From the NCBI GenBank assembly GCA_038043185.1, contig JBBTCO010000034.1:8246-72245 (forward strand): DNA of 64,000 bases. The letters run 5' to 3'. Shown one piece after another: positions 45,788 to 54,131 of the stretch. The notes below the pieces were generated by a model that saw only the letters and a program-made list of their open reading frames with translations, made no database searches and was not told the DNA's origin. How positions within the stretch are numbered: the stretch's first letter is position 1; every line of letters begins with the position of its first letter. A program made the translations under genes and the position numbers. Source of the stretch: UBA5009 sp038043185. Its GTDB lineage: Bacteria; Bdellovibrionota; Bdellovibrionia; Bdellovibrionales; Bdellovibrionaceae.

Positions 45788-46153
45788 CTAGACTGGTTTA
45801 TCTTTCGAGCTTTCTTTCTTAACTATATCAAATTCGGCTGAAATTTTGAACTTATGGCTTTCTGCAAAACGGGAAATTTCTTTTACCCAGTCGATTTTTT
45901 GAAAAATCTGTGTGATCTCTTTTGAAACTCTTTGTGTGACTTCATCTTTGGACTTATTTGCACTTTGAATGATTAAACTCAAAACTTCTTTGGGTAATTT
46001 AAGCTCTCCTAAATAAGTTCTGATATTTTCTTCAGTCATGAAAGCGGCACTGACGCCCGTTGCAAAAACTTTTTTCAGCGTTTCGCCAATCAAAGATTTT
46101 CCTTCAATAGGCTCGGTGCTTGGGCGCTCGTCTGACTTGTCATCTGTCGTCAT
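45788..46153 (-). CDS. Small hydrophilic protein of unknown function
   Basis: 121 residues, charged ends and a helical middle (YLGELKLPKEVLSLIIQSANKS). No membrane segment, no signal. It follows the RatA/Coq10-like gene after three bases, so they are co-translated. Downstream, TAAACCAG / CTGGTTTA around 45760-45800 can form a hairpin after the stop but lacks a T-run. Confidence 0.65.
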   Translation of the reverse strand: MTTDDKSDERPSTEPIEGKSLIGETLKKVFATGVSAAFMTEENIRTYLGELKLPKEVLSLIIQSANKSKDEVTQRVSKEITQIFQKIDWVKEISRFAESHKFKISAEFDIVKKESSKDKPV

Positions 46154-46156
46154 AAA

Positions 46157-46582
46157 TCACCCATAGAGTTGTTGAACACGTTTGTGATAACTGCTGACCA
46201 TATTCGGCAAGTTCACACTCACTAAAGCATTTGCAATGGGGCTTGGAACAAAGACGCCAAAAGTCGCTTCGACCGAATAAGTGGCTCGGCACTTTTCAGC
46301 CTCATCTTCTAATTTCCAAAATCCCTTCATCGTCTTAAAAATCGCTCCCGAGTTGAACTCCCAAGATATTGAGTTTTCCGCCTCGGTCATCCACAAGGTG
46401 TATTTAAAAGTTTTAATAACCGAGACTTCATACTCCACCAGTTTTTTACTGCCTTCAGTTTTAAGCACTTCGCAGTTTTTAACTTCACTCAAGAATTGGG
46501 GGTATTTCTCGTAATCCGAGATGATTTTATAAAATTGATCGACCGTGCACTTGAAGACTTCTGTGGTTGATGCTTTTGCCAT
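46157..46582 (-). CDS. SRPBCC-fold protein, RatA/Coq10-like
   Basis: 141 residues. The segment QFYKIISDYEKYPQFLSEV and the C-terminal PNMVSSYHKRVQQLYG are those of the START/polyketide-cyclase-like family that includes RatA and Coq10, which bind hydrophobic ligands. Which ligand is not known. Sits in a row of small cytoplasmic proteins between glpX and the aldehyde dehydrogenase. Confidence 0.8.
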   Translation of the reverse strand: MAKASTTEVFKCTVDQFYKIISDYEKYPQFLSEVKNCEVLKTEGSKKLVEYEVSVIKTFKYTLWMTEAENSISWEFNSGAIFKTMKGFWKLEDEAEKCRATYSVEATFGVFVPSPIANALVSVNLPNMVSSYHKRVQQLYG

Positions 46583-46618
46583 ACTTAAGCTTTTCGGAAA
46601 ATAGTGCCGTTGTCAAAT

Positions 46619-46912
46619 TTACTTTTTTTTGAATAATGCTTCGGCGGCCTCACGAAGTTGATCGGCTTTCGAGACTCCCGTCCCCGAGTTATTCCCTGGT
46701 GAAAAATAGTCGCAACGATTGGCATGATCCCGATCCTGAACTCTTTCGGCTTGGGGTTCACGGCACTCGTTGTAGGCTTTAGGATCATAAAAACTGCAAT
46801 TGCGACAAGCATGAACATCGGCCCGACAGGAAGGACATTCTTCACGCAAACTGACCCGATCGGTAAAACTCAATTCTTTACTGCAACTAAAACACTTAAG
46901 TGAAATAATCAC
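46619..46912 (-). CDS. Small zinc-ribbon protein
   Basis: 97 residues with CxxC pairs at 7/10 (CFSC), 25/28 (CPSC) and 35/38 (CRNC) plus further Cys, so one or two structural zinc sites. The C-terminal helix is KADQLREAAEALFKKK. An overlapping frame (46585-46845) lacks this pattern and is taken as a shadow. Function unknown. Confidence 0.75.
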   Translation of the reverse strand: MIISLKCFSCSKELSFTDRVSLREECPSCRADVHACRNCSFYDPKAYNECREPQAERVQDRDHANRCDYFSPGNNSGTGVSKADQLREAAEALFKKK

Positions 46913-46921
46913 GGTAAATCC

Positions 46922-47887
46922 TTAAATATTCATTGGTTTTACATTGAGATTATGCTGAGCCTCGACATTGCGAATGGTGCCCGTTTTTGATCTCATCACA
47001 ACGGAGTATGTTTTTGCGTAACGACCAGGAAGAGTTTTTACGCCCTTTAAAAAAGGACCATCAGTCACCCCGGTAGCAACAAACATCACCGATCCAGTGG
47101 CCAGTTCATTGAGAGTGTATTTTTTATTTAGATCAGTGATTCCCATTTTCTTAGCTCGCGCTTTTTCTTCCTCATTCCTAAATTTCAAACGCCCTTGAAA
47201 ATCACCACCTAAACACTGCATAGCGGCCGCCGAAATGACTCCCTCGGGGGCTCCACCAACTCCCATCAGCAAATCAATTCCACTTTCTGGCCAAGCAGCG
47301 GCAACTGCGGCAGAAACATCACCATCCCCTATCAGATGAATTCGTGCTCCCGTTTTTCTGACTTCGGCAATTAAGTCGGCATGACGTGGACGATCCAATA
47401 TAACAACTGTTATATCACCGATGGGCTTTCGAAGAGCCGTAGACACTCGTTTGATATTTTCAGTTGGACTTAAATCAATATCAATTTGTCCTTTGGATTC
47501 AGGACCGCAAGCAATTTTATCCATGTAAGTGTCCGGTGCATGTAAAAAGTTTCCCCGTTCGGCCACGGCAATAACTGAAATTGAACCCACACCGCCCGTC
47601 GCACAAATGGTTGTTCCTTCTAAAGGATCAAGGGCAATATCGATAGCCGGAGAATTTTCCGTCCGGCGCCCTACTTTTTCTCCAATATACAACATCGGAG
47701 CCTCGTCTCGCTCGCCTTCCCCGATCACGACAGTTCCATCGATTGATAAGCTATCGAAGGCCTTTCTCATGGCGTCCACGGCGGCTTGATCAGCGGCTTT
47801 TTCATCACCACGTCCCATCCATTTGGCTGAGGCTAAAGCTGCGGCCTCGGTGATTCGCACAAACTCTAAAGCCAGATTTCTTTCCAT
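46922..47887 (-). CDS. glpX: Class II fructose-1,6-bisphosphatase GlpX
   Basis: 321 residues. A gluconeogenic, lithium-sensitive-type phosphatase. Metal and phosphate signatures: VVIGEGERDEAPMLYIGE, IALDPLEGTTICA and LLMGVGGAPEGVISAAA. Its start overlaps the thioesterase by 22 bases. Gluconeogenesis fits growth on amino acids. Confidence 0.95.
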   Translation of the reverse strand: MERNLALEFVRITEAAALASAKWMGRGDEKAADQAAVDAMRKAFDSLSIDGTVVIGEGERDEAPMLYIGEKVGRRTENSPAIDIALDPLEGTTICATGGVGSISVIAVAERGNFLHAPDTYMDKIACGPESKGQIDIDLSPTENIKRVSTALRKPIGDITVVILDRPRHADLIAEVRKTGARIHLIGDGDVSAAVAAAWPESGIDLLMGVGGAPEGVISAAAMQCLGGDFQGRLKFRNEEEKARAKKMGITDLNKKYTLNELATGSVMFVATGVTDGPFLKGVKTLPGRYAKTYSVVMRSKTGTIRNVEAQHNLNVKPMNI

Positions 47888-48270
47888 TGAGTGTTCTCCA
47901 AAAGATCCATTAATTTTTTTTCTAATCGTATCGGTTTTAAATTTTTATCCAAGGCCACGTGCACCGTTTCCCCCAAAGCCACGATTTCATTATTGCGAAG
48001 CAAGCGATACTGAAAAATCACTTTGACACCTTCATTTTTAGCCTGAATATCAATTTCCAGTTGATCGCCAAAATAGGCCGGTTTTTTATGAAGAACTCGG
48101 GTTTCCAACACCGCAAAATGACGAGCCGATTCGGGTTTTTGGTAATCGATGAAACCGTGTTTATGAGCCCAGTGAACCCGCGCCTCTTCAAAAAAGCGCA
48201 GATAATTTGAGTGGTGAACTATCCCCATCAAGTCGGTTTCATAAAACTGAACAAGGTGTTTTGATCGCAT
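47866..48270 (-). CDS. YbgC-type acyl-CoA thioesterase (hotdog fold)
   Basis: 134 residues. The family start VQFYETDLMGIVHHSNYLRFFEEAR contains the catalytic Asp and the HHSNY stretch. YbgC proteins hydrolyse acyl-CoA and are linked to the Tol-Pal system, but no tol genes are nearby here. First gene of the long minus-strand run ending at tsaE. Confidence 0.9.
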   Translation of the reverse strand: MRSKHLVQFYETDLMGIVHHSNYLRFFEEARVHWAHKHGFIDYQKPESARHFAVLETRVLHKKPAYFGDQLEIDIQAKNEGVKVIFQYRLLRNNEIVALGETVHVALDKNLKPIRLEKKLMDLLENTQWKEIWL

Positions 48271-48350
48271 GCCTTCTTTTGCCTTATATTCTTTTTAAGG
48301 TCCTTCTTTTTTCATGACATTCGACGCTGATTGTCTTAAATCTTTGGGCG

Positions 48351-48965
48351 ATGGCTGATTGGCGTAAAAAACTCCCCATGCAACTCTCGATGAGCCGGGT
48401 CTATATTGTCCCATTCCTGCTCTTATTGATGTGGCCTAAGACATTTATCTTTAATTTTTTTGCCGCGGTTTTGTTCATTTTGGCGTCCATTACTGATTAT
48501 TACGACGGTTACTTCGCACGTAAATACAATGCCGTCAGCACATTGGGAAAATTTATCGATCCGGTGACGGATAAAATTCTTGTCAGCAGTGCTCTTATCG
48601 TTATGGTCGCCCTTGGAAAAGTGGATGCTTATTTAGTTATCATTCTTTTAGCCCGCGACACCTTTATTGGTGGCATCCGTAGCGCTGCCGCCGCGGATCA
48701 GGTGGTCATCGATGCCAAAGCTTCTGGAAAATGGAAAACTGGCCTGCAAATGAGCGCAATTCCTGCCCTAATTCTTTCAGATTACCACCTCACAAGTTAC
48801 TGCTGTTCGAATCTGTCCTGGTATGATTGGCATAGCTATTTAGTGATGATTGGTTGGTTGGCTTACATGATTCTTTGGGGATCTGTTATTTTAAGCTTGA
48901 TCAGCGGCTATGAATATTTTCAGATATTTAAGCGGGAATCAAAGTCCTCGAAGGAGCTTTTGTGA
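48351..48965 (+). CDS. pgsA: CDP-diacylglycerol--glycerol-3-phosphate phosphatidyltransferase PgsA
   Basis: 204 residues, several membrane helices. The CDP-alcohol phosphotransferase motif reads DYYDGYFARKYN then GKFIDPVTDK, with all the Asp residues. First committed step to phosphatidylglycerol. Weak ribosome site before the ATG. It is divergent from the thioesterase gene and coupled by GTGA to a 50-residue gene downstream. Confidence 0.92.
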   Translation: MADWRKKLPMQLSMSRVYIVPFLLLLMWPKTFIFNFFAAVLFILASITDYYDGYFARKYNAVSTLGKFIDPVTDKILVSSALIVMVALGKVDAYLVIILLARDTFIGGIRSAAAADQVVIDAKASGKWKTGLQMSAIPALILSDYHLTSYCCSNLSWYDWHSYLVMIGWLAYMILWGSVILSLISGYEYFQIFKRESKSSKELL

Positions 48966-49114
48966 TTCAATATTACACTCCAAGCAGTTGGTTTTGGATT
49001 TTTGTAGCTTTTCTTATCTGTTGTGCCTTTGCTTTAAGCAAAGATCGTCGCCAACCGCTGGTCAATGCCGTTCAGCAGGCTTCCACCGAATTGATCAAAG
49101 TGATTGATCGCTGA
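48962..49114 (+). CDS. Tiny single-helix membrane protein coupled to pgsA
   Basis: 50 residues from a GTG that overlaps the pgsA stop (GTGA), with AGGAG five bases upstream. One hydrophobic segment (SWFWIFVAFLICCAFAL), then a basic turn (SKDRRQ) and an amphipathic tail. The strong ribosome site and overlap support a real gene. Function unknown. Confidence 0.6.
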   Translation: MIQYYTPSSWFWIFVAFLICCAFALSKDRRQPLVNAVQQASTELIKVIDR

Positions 49115-49233
49115 GCTTGTTCTCGTTTTATGATGTCAACTTGAGCAACAATGTAACCCAACATATACATGACAAGCCCTAAGATAATGAGATAAATCCA
49201 TTTTCTGAGACTTCGAGCAATAATCCGTTTCAT
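49072..49233 (-). CDS. Candidate tiny membrane protein, antisense to the preceding gene
   Basis: 53 residues from an ATG at 49233 with AGGGG four bases upstream. A basic N-terminus (MKRIIARSLRKW) leads into one hydrophobic segment (IYLIILGLVMYMLGYIVA) and a polar tail, a good layout for a small inner-membrane protein. Its 3' 43 bases overlap the 50-residue gene on the other strand. Confidence 0.45.
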   Translation of the reverse strand: MKRIIARSLRKWIYLIILGLVMYMLGYIVAQVDIIKREQAQRSITLINSVEAC

Positions 49234-49301
49234 ATACCCCTAGATTTCCCATTGACTTGAACTTGGGGCAAGATTATTTTCGTTCGTTCGCAAGATAGAT
49301 T

Positions 49302-49377
49302 GCGGGAGTAGCTCAGTTGATAGAGCGATGCCTTGCCAAGGCATAGGTCGCGGGTTTGAGTCCCGTCTCCCGCTCCA
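49302..49377 (+). tRNA. tRNA-Gly (anticodon GCC)
   Basis: 76 bases with acceptor stem GCGGGAG / CTCCCGC, D arm AGCTCAG..GAGC, anticodon stem ATGCC / GGCAT with loop TTGCCAA (anticodon GCC), T loop GGTTTGAGTCC, discriminator T and encoded CCA. An IS element begins about 16 bases after it. Confidence 0.97.
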
Positions 49378-49393
49378 CAGTGATTTGGGTCCG

Positions 49394-49438
49394 TACCGGA
49401 CACATAGGTTACAGATTATACCGGACACATGGGTAACA
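49394..49438. repeat. Left IS end: two 20-base subrepeats, 25-base period
   Basis: TACCGGACACATAGGTTACA at 49394-49413 and TACCGGACACATGGGTAACA at 49419-49438 differ at two positions. They mirror the pair at the right end, so each end carries a double transposase site. Confidence 0.85.
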
Positions 49439-50533
49439 TTTTTGAACCAAACGGGTTTTGTCCCGGTTCGACTCGGCAAGTTTCTGTATCAAAAAATCCT
49501 AAATCATAATTCATAAAACTCACTAGCCAGATCTTATCATCAACTTGCCTAATTCCAACATCCTGACCTGCAAAAACTCTACTAAAGTTAATCTTTTTTC
49601 CTTCATGACATATCCGTCCACAGTAGGTCACCGTGACTGTTCGATCGTGAAGTGGATATCTTAAATCTGGTAACCCTTCGTATTTTCTTTCCGAAGGTTT
49701 ATAAATTTCTGAAGGTGTTTTCATCTCTAATGCTTGATGTGGTCTTTCAGTGTTGTACTCACTGATAAAGGCATCCTCTCATGTCTTCCATTTTGTTCAG
49801 GATGACCTGGCTCGATTCTTTCAAGCTCGATCCCAAGACGCAGCCACCATACCGATAGCCTTGATAAATTAAACATCGAGTGCGCACTGGAAAAAGGAAC
49901 ACCATTATCTGTTCTAATCGCTCTCGGTAATCCATATTCTTTAAACGCAGCTTCGAACACACTTAAGGCATAATCTTCTTTTGTCGTCTCTAAGGCATCA
50001 CATGTAATTAAATATCTTGAAGCATAGTCTGTGATCGTAAGCGGATAACAATAAATTTGATTTCCCATCAAAAACTGACCTTTGTAATCGGCACACCAAA
50101 GAGCATTCGGCTCACTCGTATAACTTAAAACTGTTCCTTCTGATTTCCCTTTTTTGCTTCGCCTTCGAACAGTCACAAGATTATTTCTTGCTAACACTGC
50201 ATGTACGGTACTCTTTGCAGGGATTTGTAAATGGGAATGTCTTCGCAACAAAAGCTCCCTAATCTTGGGAGCACCCCAATGAGGTTTTTCTTTCTTCAGC
50301 TGGATTATTAATTTCTCAATTTGAAAAGGAAGGCGGTTCGCCTGCTTCATTGGCCTACGATCCCGGTCACTGATTCCCATTAGCCCGCACTCTTTGTATC
50401 GATCCCAGATCTTGTAGCCGGTTTTTCTTGAAATTCCAAAGTCGCGGCAAAGACCGGTCATATCTTCGCCATCCAATAACCTTGCTACAAATTTTAGCTT
50501 CGCATCCATAACGCTACACTCCATCCATGGCAT
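49416..50533 (-). pseudogene. IS481-type transposase with out-of-frame internal deletion
   Basis: The first part (start 50533, GGAGG upstream) has an N-terminal helix-turn-helix (FGISRKTGYKIWDRY) and a DDE core: DYKGQF, TDNGVPF, and PGHPEQNGRHERM with the Glu. After HERM the frame slips and soon stops. The adjoining frame then continues as FISEYNTERPHQALEMKTP, the normal end of this family, down to 49416. Intact members have about 26 more residues between these blocks, so roughly 80 bases that are not a multiple of three are missing near 49771-49776. The total of 1118 bases is likewise not a multiple of three. The element could move only with help in trans. Confidence 0.85.
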
Positions 50534-50560
50534 TCCATGCCCTCCTTTTCAGGAGGAAAG

Positions 50561-50605
50561 TGTAACCTATGTGTCCGGTATAAGGTGTTACCTATGTCTC
50601 AGGAA
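50561..50605. repeat. Right IS end: two 20-base subrepeats, 25-base period
   Basis: TGTAACCTATGTGTCCGGTA (50561-50580) and TGTTACCTATGTCTCAGGAA (50586-50605) mirror the left end. The outer copy is the more diverged one. Confidence 0.8.
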
Positions 50606-50613
50606 GGACATTT

Positions 50614-50838
50614 CCGAGTGGCACTGCGCGGTCTGATAGTGATTATGATTTTGTAGTTGTGACATCAGTAAAAAAATTTGAAAAATGGCCAGCTCATACT
50701 AAAGCTCGACGTGAAACTTTTGAAAAATTCGGCGCTAGCGCAGATGTCTGGGTGTATTCAATTCAAGAGTTTGAAGACCTTCTTCAAGACTTTGGTTCGA
50801 TGCCCGAAACCGCGCTAAATACTGGCATCGAGGTCTAA
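50614..50838 (+). pseudogene. 5'-truncated MNT-type nucleotidyltransferase (antitoxin-like)
   Basis: The frame reads FPSGTARSDSDYDFVVV and runs to a stop at 50838. GTARSDSDYDF is the tail of the GSxx...SDxDxxV motif of minimal nucleotidyltransferases. The N-terminal part, including the start and the first Gly-Ser, is gone where the IS ends. MNT proteins neutralise HEPN toxins, and a HEPN remnant follows two bases after the stop. Confidence 0.75.
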
Positions 50839-50840
50839 TC

Positions 50841-51106
50841 ATGGCCACGAATCGAAATGTTCAGCAATGGTTTAAAAAATCGGCTGAGAATTTACGTTTA
50901 GCCAAGTTGATTATAAATTTTGAAGAAAAATTTTATGATCACGTCTGTTTCAATGCGTCAAAGCAGATGAACTTACTGAATTTGCGGTACGCATTCGATA
51001 TCCCGAAGAATCTGGAGATTCATTAATTGTAGATATGAAATTGGCGAACCGTGCGATCAAACTTGCTGAGGATGTTTTTGAAAATCTAAAACGCGTGTTG
51101 GATTGA
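50841..51106 (+). pseudogene. HEPN-domain protein broken by an internal deletion
   Basis: From ATG 50841 the frame reads VQQWFKKSAENLRLAKLII and YDHVCFNAS, the first half of a HEPN domain. The open frame then turns to unrelated residues and stops at 51026. Another frame carries the missing second half, ADELTEFAVRIRYP and then DMKLANRAIKLAEDVFENL, ending at 51106. The join is near 50958-50963 and the central part of the domain is absent. Together with the MNT remnant this was a HEPN/MNT pair. Confidence 0.75.
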
Positions 51107-51195
51107 TTGCCGCTTATTAAAAGCCCGTGAGTTAATTGTCACCGGCCAACCAAGGAGTGTTATTATTCAATTTTAAAACTTGCCAATGGGGATTT

Positions 51196-52539
51196 CTATT
51201 TAACCACTAGATTTTTTGGTGCCCTGGGAGCTGTGCTGCTTCCTGTGCCCAGTTCAAGCGCGCCTCGGTCCCATAGGTTGTCGCCGCCTCGTACTACTCC
51301 GAGCATGTCTTTATTATATGGAGCTGACAAAGTCATTCCGGCCGGAGTTGCTACCGTAACTCTAAAATCGAGAGCATTGATATTCACAAACGGATTAGCC
51401 GTTCCGGTTGATGTGTTTGTACCGCCGGCGACTGTTGAAATGAAGTGATTGTGTGTGACTGTTTGCCAGACGTTGCCCCCACCCACATCGCTGACATTGT
51501 AAAAGAGATTATTTCTGGCTTCGTTATTACCATTGCGTATCGGGAGTGTACTGAGGACCTGACTACCGGGAATATTCGCGAATGTGTTGTTGTAAACATG
51601 AACGTTGAAGAAGTCTTCTCCACCGGCACCCGTCCATCCTCCGATCACGCCATTTCCATTGTTGTTGTAGCCGCTCAAAGCGGGGTCATTCCAAAAAATA
51701 TTTCCATAGACGTCAAGTCGCGCGTTGTGGTTACTCGAATTATCCCACATCAAGTAGCCGGTGCCCTGAGCATATCCAAAAATGTTGTAACGGAATGTGG
51801 TGGTTGCACTTGGAAAGTCCTTTGCGAATGACCAAATGGAGGCCGCCTCGGAATGTGCGGCTGGAGTAGAAACATAATCCGCAATGTAACCATACTCAGC
51901 CAGAAATCCATTTCCTGGAGACATAAAGAACGGGCATCGCCCAATTGCATGTGTGTAAAAAAATGAAATTGTAAACGCGTCCGCACCCCAAAGAGCAACG
52001 GCATCTTGTCCAGAGCTTCCACCACCACTGGAATTAGATGTGCCCTGCAACTCAATGTGCCGAATCGTCACGTTCGAAGGAGCCGCCGTTGGCAAGTTGA
52101 TCAGTGCTGTTGCGCTTGACCAGGATATTTTAAATCCAAACCCTGTCTTCCAACTTCCAGGACCTCCGCCCACTTGTCCGTCGATGAGCCAATAGGGTGA
52201 AGAAAATGTAAACTGGCCAAAAACGGCTTGCCCGTTACCAAATGTATCATCCCAACCTGTATTTGTTCCGTGATCTGCAACAATAGCTTTTTTGATAGTA
52301 ATGAGAGTAGTACCGCTTGCGGGTGTATTAAACGCAACTGCTCCATAAGTTCCACTAGCGATGTAATAGGTATCCCCTCTGAGTAAGGTGGAGGGAATAG
52401 CTGTGTAAGCGTTGGTTTAGTCATTTCCGTTGGCACTACCCGAAGCTCCTATGCGAACATAGTGGGTGGCCGCAATGGCATTTTCGCTGCTAAGAAAAAA
52501 CAGTGTCAGTAAAAAAGTGAAAAAAGAAAAATTTCTCAT
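51196..52539 (-). pseudogene. Secreted right-handed beta-helix protein with one in-frame stop
   Basis: An ATG at 52539 starts a signal peptide (MRNFSFFTFLLTLFFLSS, then ENAIAA) followed by THYVRIGASGSANGND. A TAA stands at 52417-52419 (codon 41). Without it the same frame stays open to 51196 for 407 more codons (TNAYTAIPSTLLRGDTYYIA and onward). The long part has the Asn-rich rungs of parallel beta-helices (YGNIFWND, VYNNTFANI, ARNNLFYNVS). Family members usually read W or another residue at this point, so a single codon is damaged, or the stop is a sequencing error or is read through. Its promoter is intact. Confidence 0.7.
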
Positions 52540-52651
52540 CTCAAACCCCTCAAGATTTAAGGCAACTCACGTACTTTCATTGTAGCAGTCTTTGGCGTCT
52601 TTCGCTTAAAATAATTTGATTTAGTGTTCGTTAAAACCAATGACTTTGGCT

Positions 52652-52679
52652 AATTATACATTGTCATTACGTTTTCTCA
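52652..52679 (-). promoter_or_regulatory. Sigma70-type promoter for the beta-helix gene
   Basis: On the minus strand TTGAGA (52679-52674), a 16-base spacer, and a perfect TATAAT (52657-52652). It lies about 110 bases before the signal-peptide ATG at 52539. Confidence 0.55.
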
Positions 52680-52681
52680 AA

Positions 52682-52804
52682 ATGAGACATTGCCACGCTA
52701 AAAAAACAAAAATCACAATTAAGCCTGGCAAAACCAAGGTTTATCCTGAAGCTACCAAGATAGCTATTAACATTCGCTTGGATGCGGTTGTTATTAATGA
52801 ATGA
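52682..52804 (+). CDS. Possible fragment of a small antitoxin-like protein
   Basis: A 40-residue frame, basic and ending ATKIAINIRLDAVVINE. The 'IxIRLD' stretch recalls ribbon-helix-helix antitoxins of the BrnA/CopG kind, but the chain stops right after it, so it would be a remnant. The rest of the 52540-52889 spacer holds only the beta-helix promoter and the hairpin at 52842-52881. Confidence 0.25.
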   Translation: MRHCHAKKTKITIKPGKTKVYPEATKIAINIRLDAVVINE

Positions 52805-52841
52805 TTTATGACCGTGCACTACCTCGAAAAGCTAACCTTAT

Positions 52842-52881
52842 TCAGAACACTGATTAGTATTCAGCAATCAGTAGATTCTGA
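52842..52881. repeat. Imperfect inverted repeat downstream of the S74 gene
   Basis: TCAGAA-c-ACTGATT and AATCAGT-aga-TTCTGA pair around a ten-base loop, nine bases after the stop of the minus-strand S74 gene. It may act as a terminator or RNA-stabilising hairpin; no T-run follows. Confidence 0.4.
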
Positions 52882-52889
52882 AAATCCAT

Positions 52890-54131
52890 TTATTTTGAAT
52901 AAAGGGCTTTCTCGATTTTCTCGAGGCGAGCTTTGATATCTGCGTTTTCTTGTTTCAAACTTGCGTTCTCGGCTTTCAGTTTGTCAACATCAGATCGGTC
53001 TGCTTTTGTCGCCATAAGCTCGGTGATTCTTTGATTGAGTTCTTTAAAGGCCTCAATAAGAGGAGCAACCAAGTGGTCATAGGCGACAGATTTCAGCCCT
53101 GATTTGGAATCAGTAACCACAGCTTGCGGATAAACTTTTTCAAGCTCTTGAGCAATCAGACCAATTTGTTGGCTCTGACCATATTTTTCTTTATTTATCC
53201 AGTCGTAACTCACGCCTTGAAGTTTCAAAATGTTATCCAAAGAGTTTTCAAGCGGCTGAATATCTTCTTTAAGTCTACGATCTGAAACTGCAGTACATCC
53301 GGCGCTGGCACAAACTTGCGTGCCACCGAATCTTAATACACTAGCCGCTGCGATATTTACGTCGCCATTGACGTCGAATTTGTAAGTGGGCGTGAGGCCG
53401 ATCCCGACGTTGCCTCCTGGTGTAATTCGCATTTTTTCGGTGCGACTTGTTGTGCCGCTAGTTGTAGTTTCAAATTTTATATAGCTACCATGCGCTGTTG
53501 AAGTCCAGTTTTCCGAAGCATCAATTTCAATTCCAGCAGAGGAACTGCTAGCCCAACCGGTGTCGTCGCGTCCAGTGCCACGAAAACTGATAATGCGGTC
53601 ATTGGTTTGAAGAGCCGTAGGCGAGCCAATAGTTCCTCTTGCAGCTCGACCAGTAAACGTACCGACGGTGGTTGCATTAACTCCGTAGCTTGTAACACCT
53701 ATTTCAGCAGCTGAGGCTGCTGGAGCACTTACTTCAAGAGGATAGGAAACAACATTTGTTGCAATACCTATGTTTCCCGTGCCATCAATTCTCATCCTTT
53801 CAACGGGAGCTCCTGCAACGGTAGTCCCCGTAGTTCTAAAAATCATTTCCCCAGCTGCAGCATCAGTTGTAATGTCTTGAGATGCTCGTACTTCTATATC
53901 TCCATAAAATTTTTGAGTGGTCAGCTGTGTATCGTTATTCCAAAATTGAATTTTACCAATAGTTTCTGCATTGGTTACTGTTGTATCGTTACGAGAGAAC
54001 GTTTGAATTGCTCCTGTCGTGCTATAGAGATCCAAAAGACTTGCCGGAGTAGTCGTTCCTATGCCGACGATAGGAACGATAGCTTTCACGCTAGTTTTTT
54101 GGAAATTTCTTAACTTATTGGAAGCAATCAA
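52890..54131 (-). CDS. Fibre-type protein with C-terminal S74 chaperone domain, 5'-truncated
   Basis: 413 residues from a TTG with no ribosome site; the frame is closed by a stop at 54153-54155, so the true N-terminus is missing. The body is beta-rich (GNIGIATN, GNVGIGLTPTYKFDVNGDVN), as in phage-like fibres. The C-terminal peptidase S74 intramolecular chaperone begins at SDRRLKEDIQPLENSLDNIL with the self-cleaving Ser, and ends in a coiled coil (KLKAENASLKQENADIKARLEKIEKAL). In Bdellovibrio, trimeric fibres with this end are used in prey recognition. No signal peptide remains. The truncation edge coincides with a perfect 16-base inverted repeat and the start of the integrated element. Confidence 0.75.
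   Translation of the reverse strand: MIASNKLRNFQKTSVKAIVPIVGIGTTTPASLLDLYSTTGAIQTFSRNDTTVTNAETIGKIQFWNNDTQLTTQKFYGDIEVRASQDITTDAAAGEMIFRTTGTTVAGAPVERMRIDGTGNIGIATNVVSYPLEVSAPAASAAEIGVTSYGVNATTVGTFTGRAARGTIGSPTALQTNDRIISFRGTGRDDTGWASSSSAGIEIDASENWTSTAHGSYIKFETTTSGTTSRTEKMRITPGGNVGIGLTPTYKFDVNGDVNIAAASVLRFGGTQVCASAGCTAVSDRRLKEDIQPLENSLDNILKLQGVSYDWINKEKYGQSQQIGLIAQELEKVYPQAVVTDSKSGLKSVAYDHLVAPLIEAFKELNQRITELMATKADRSDVDKLKAENASLKQENADIKARLEKIEKALYSK

Larger units (their letters stand above)
49394..50605 (-). mobile_element. IS481-type insertion sequence, transposase defective
   Basis: About 1.2 kb bounded by inverted repeats and holding one broken DDE transposase. The left block (49394-49413) is a perfect 20-base inverted match of the right inner block (50561-50580). 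Outermost bases may reach a few positions further, and no clear target duplication was found. It lies between tRNA-Gly and a truncated MNT gene whose 5' part it has replaced. Confidence 0.85.

Noticed and set aside
46585..46845. 86-codon frame overlapping the zinc-ribbon gene
   Set aside because: Its composition is that of a shifted reading; the 97-residue frame carries the CxxC pattern and fits the gene row.
49240..49479. Minus-strand 79-codon frame across the tRNA
   Set aside because: It covers tRNA-Gly and the IS end; a typical spurious call antisense to a tRNA.
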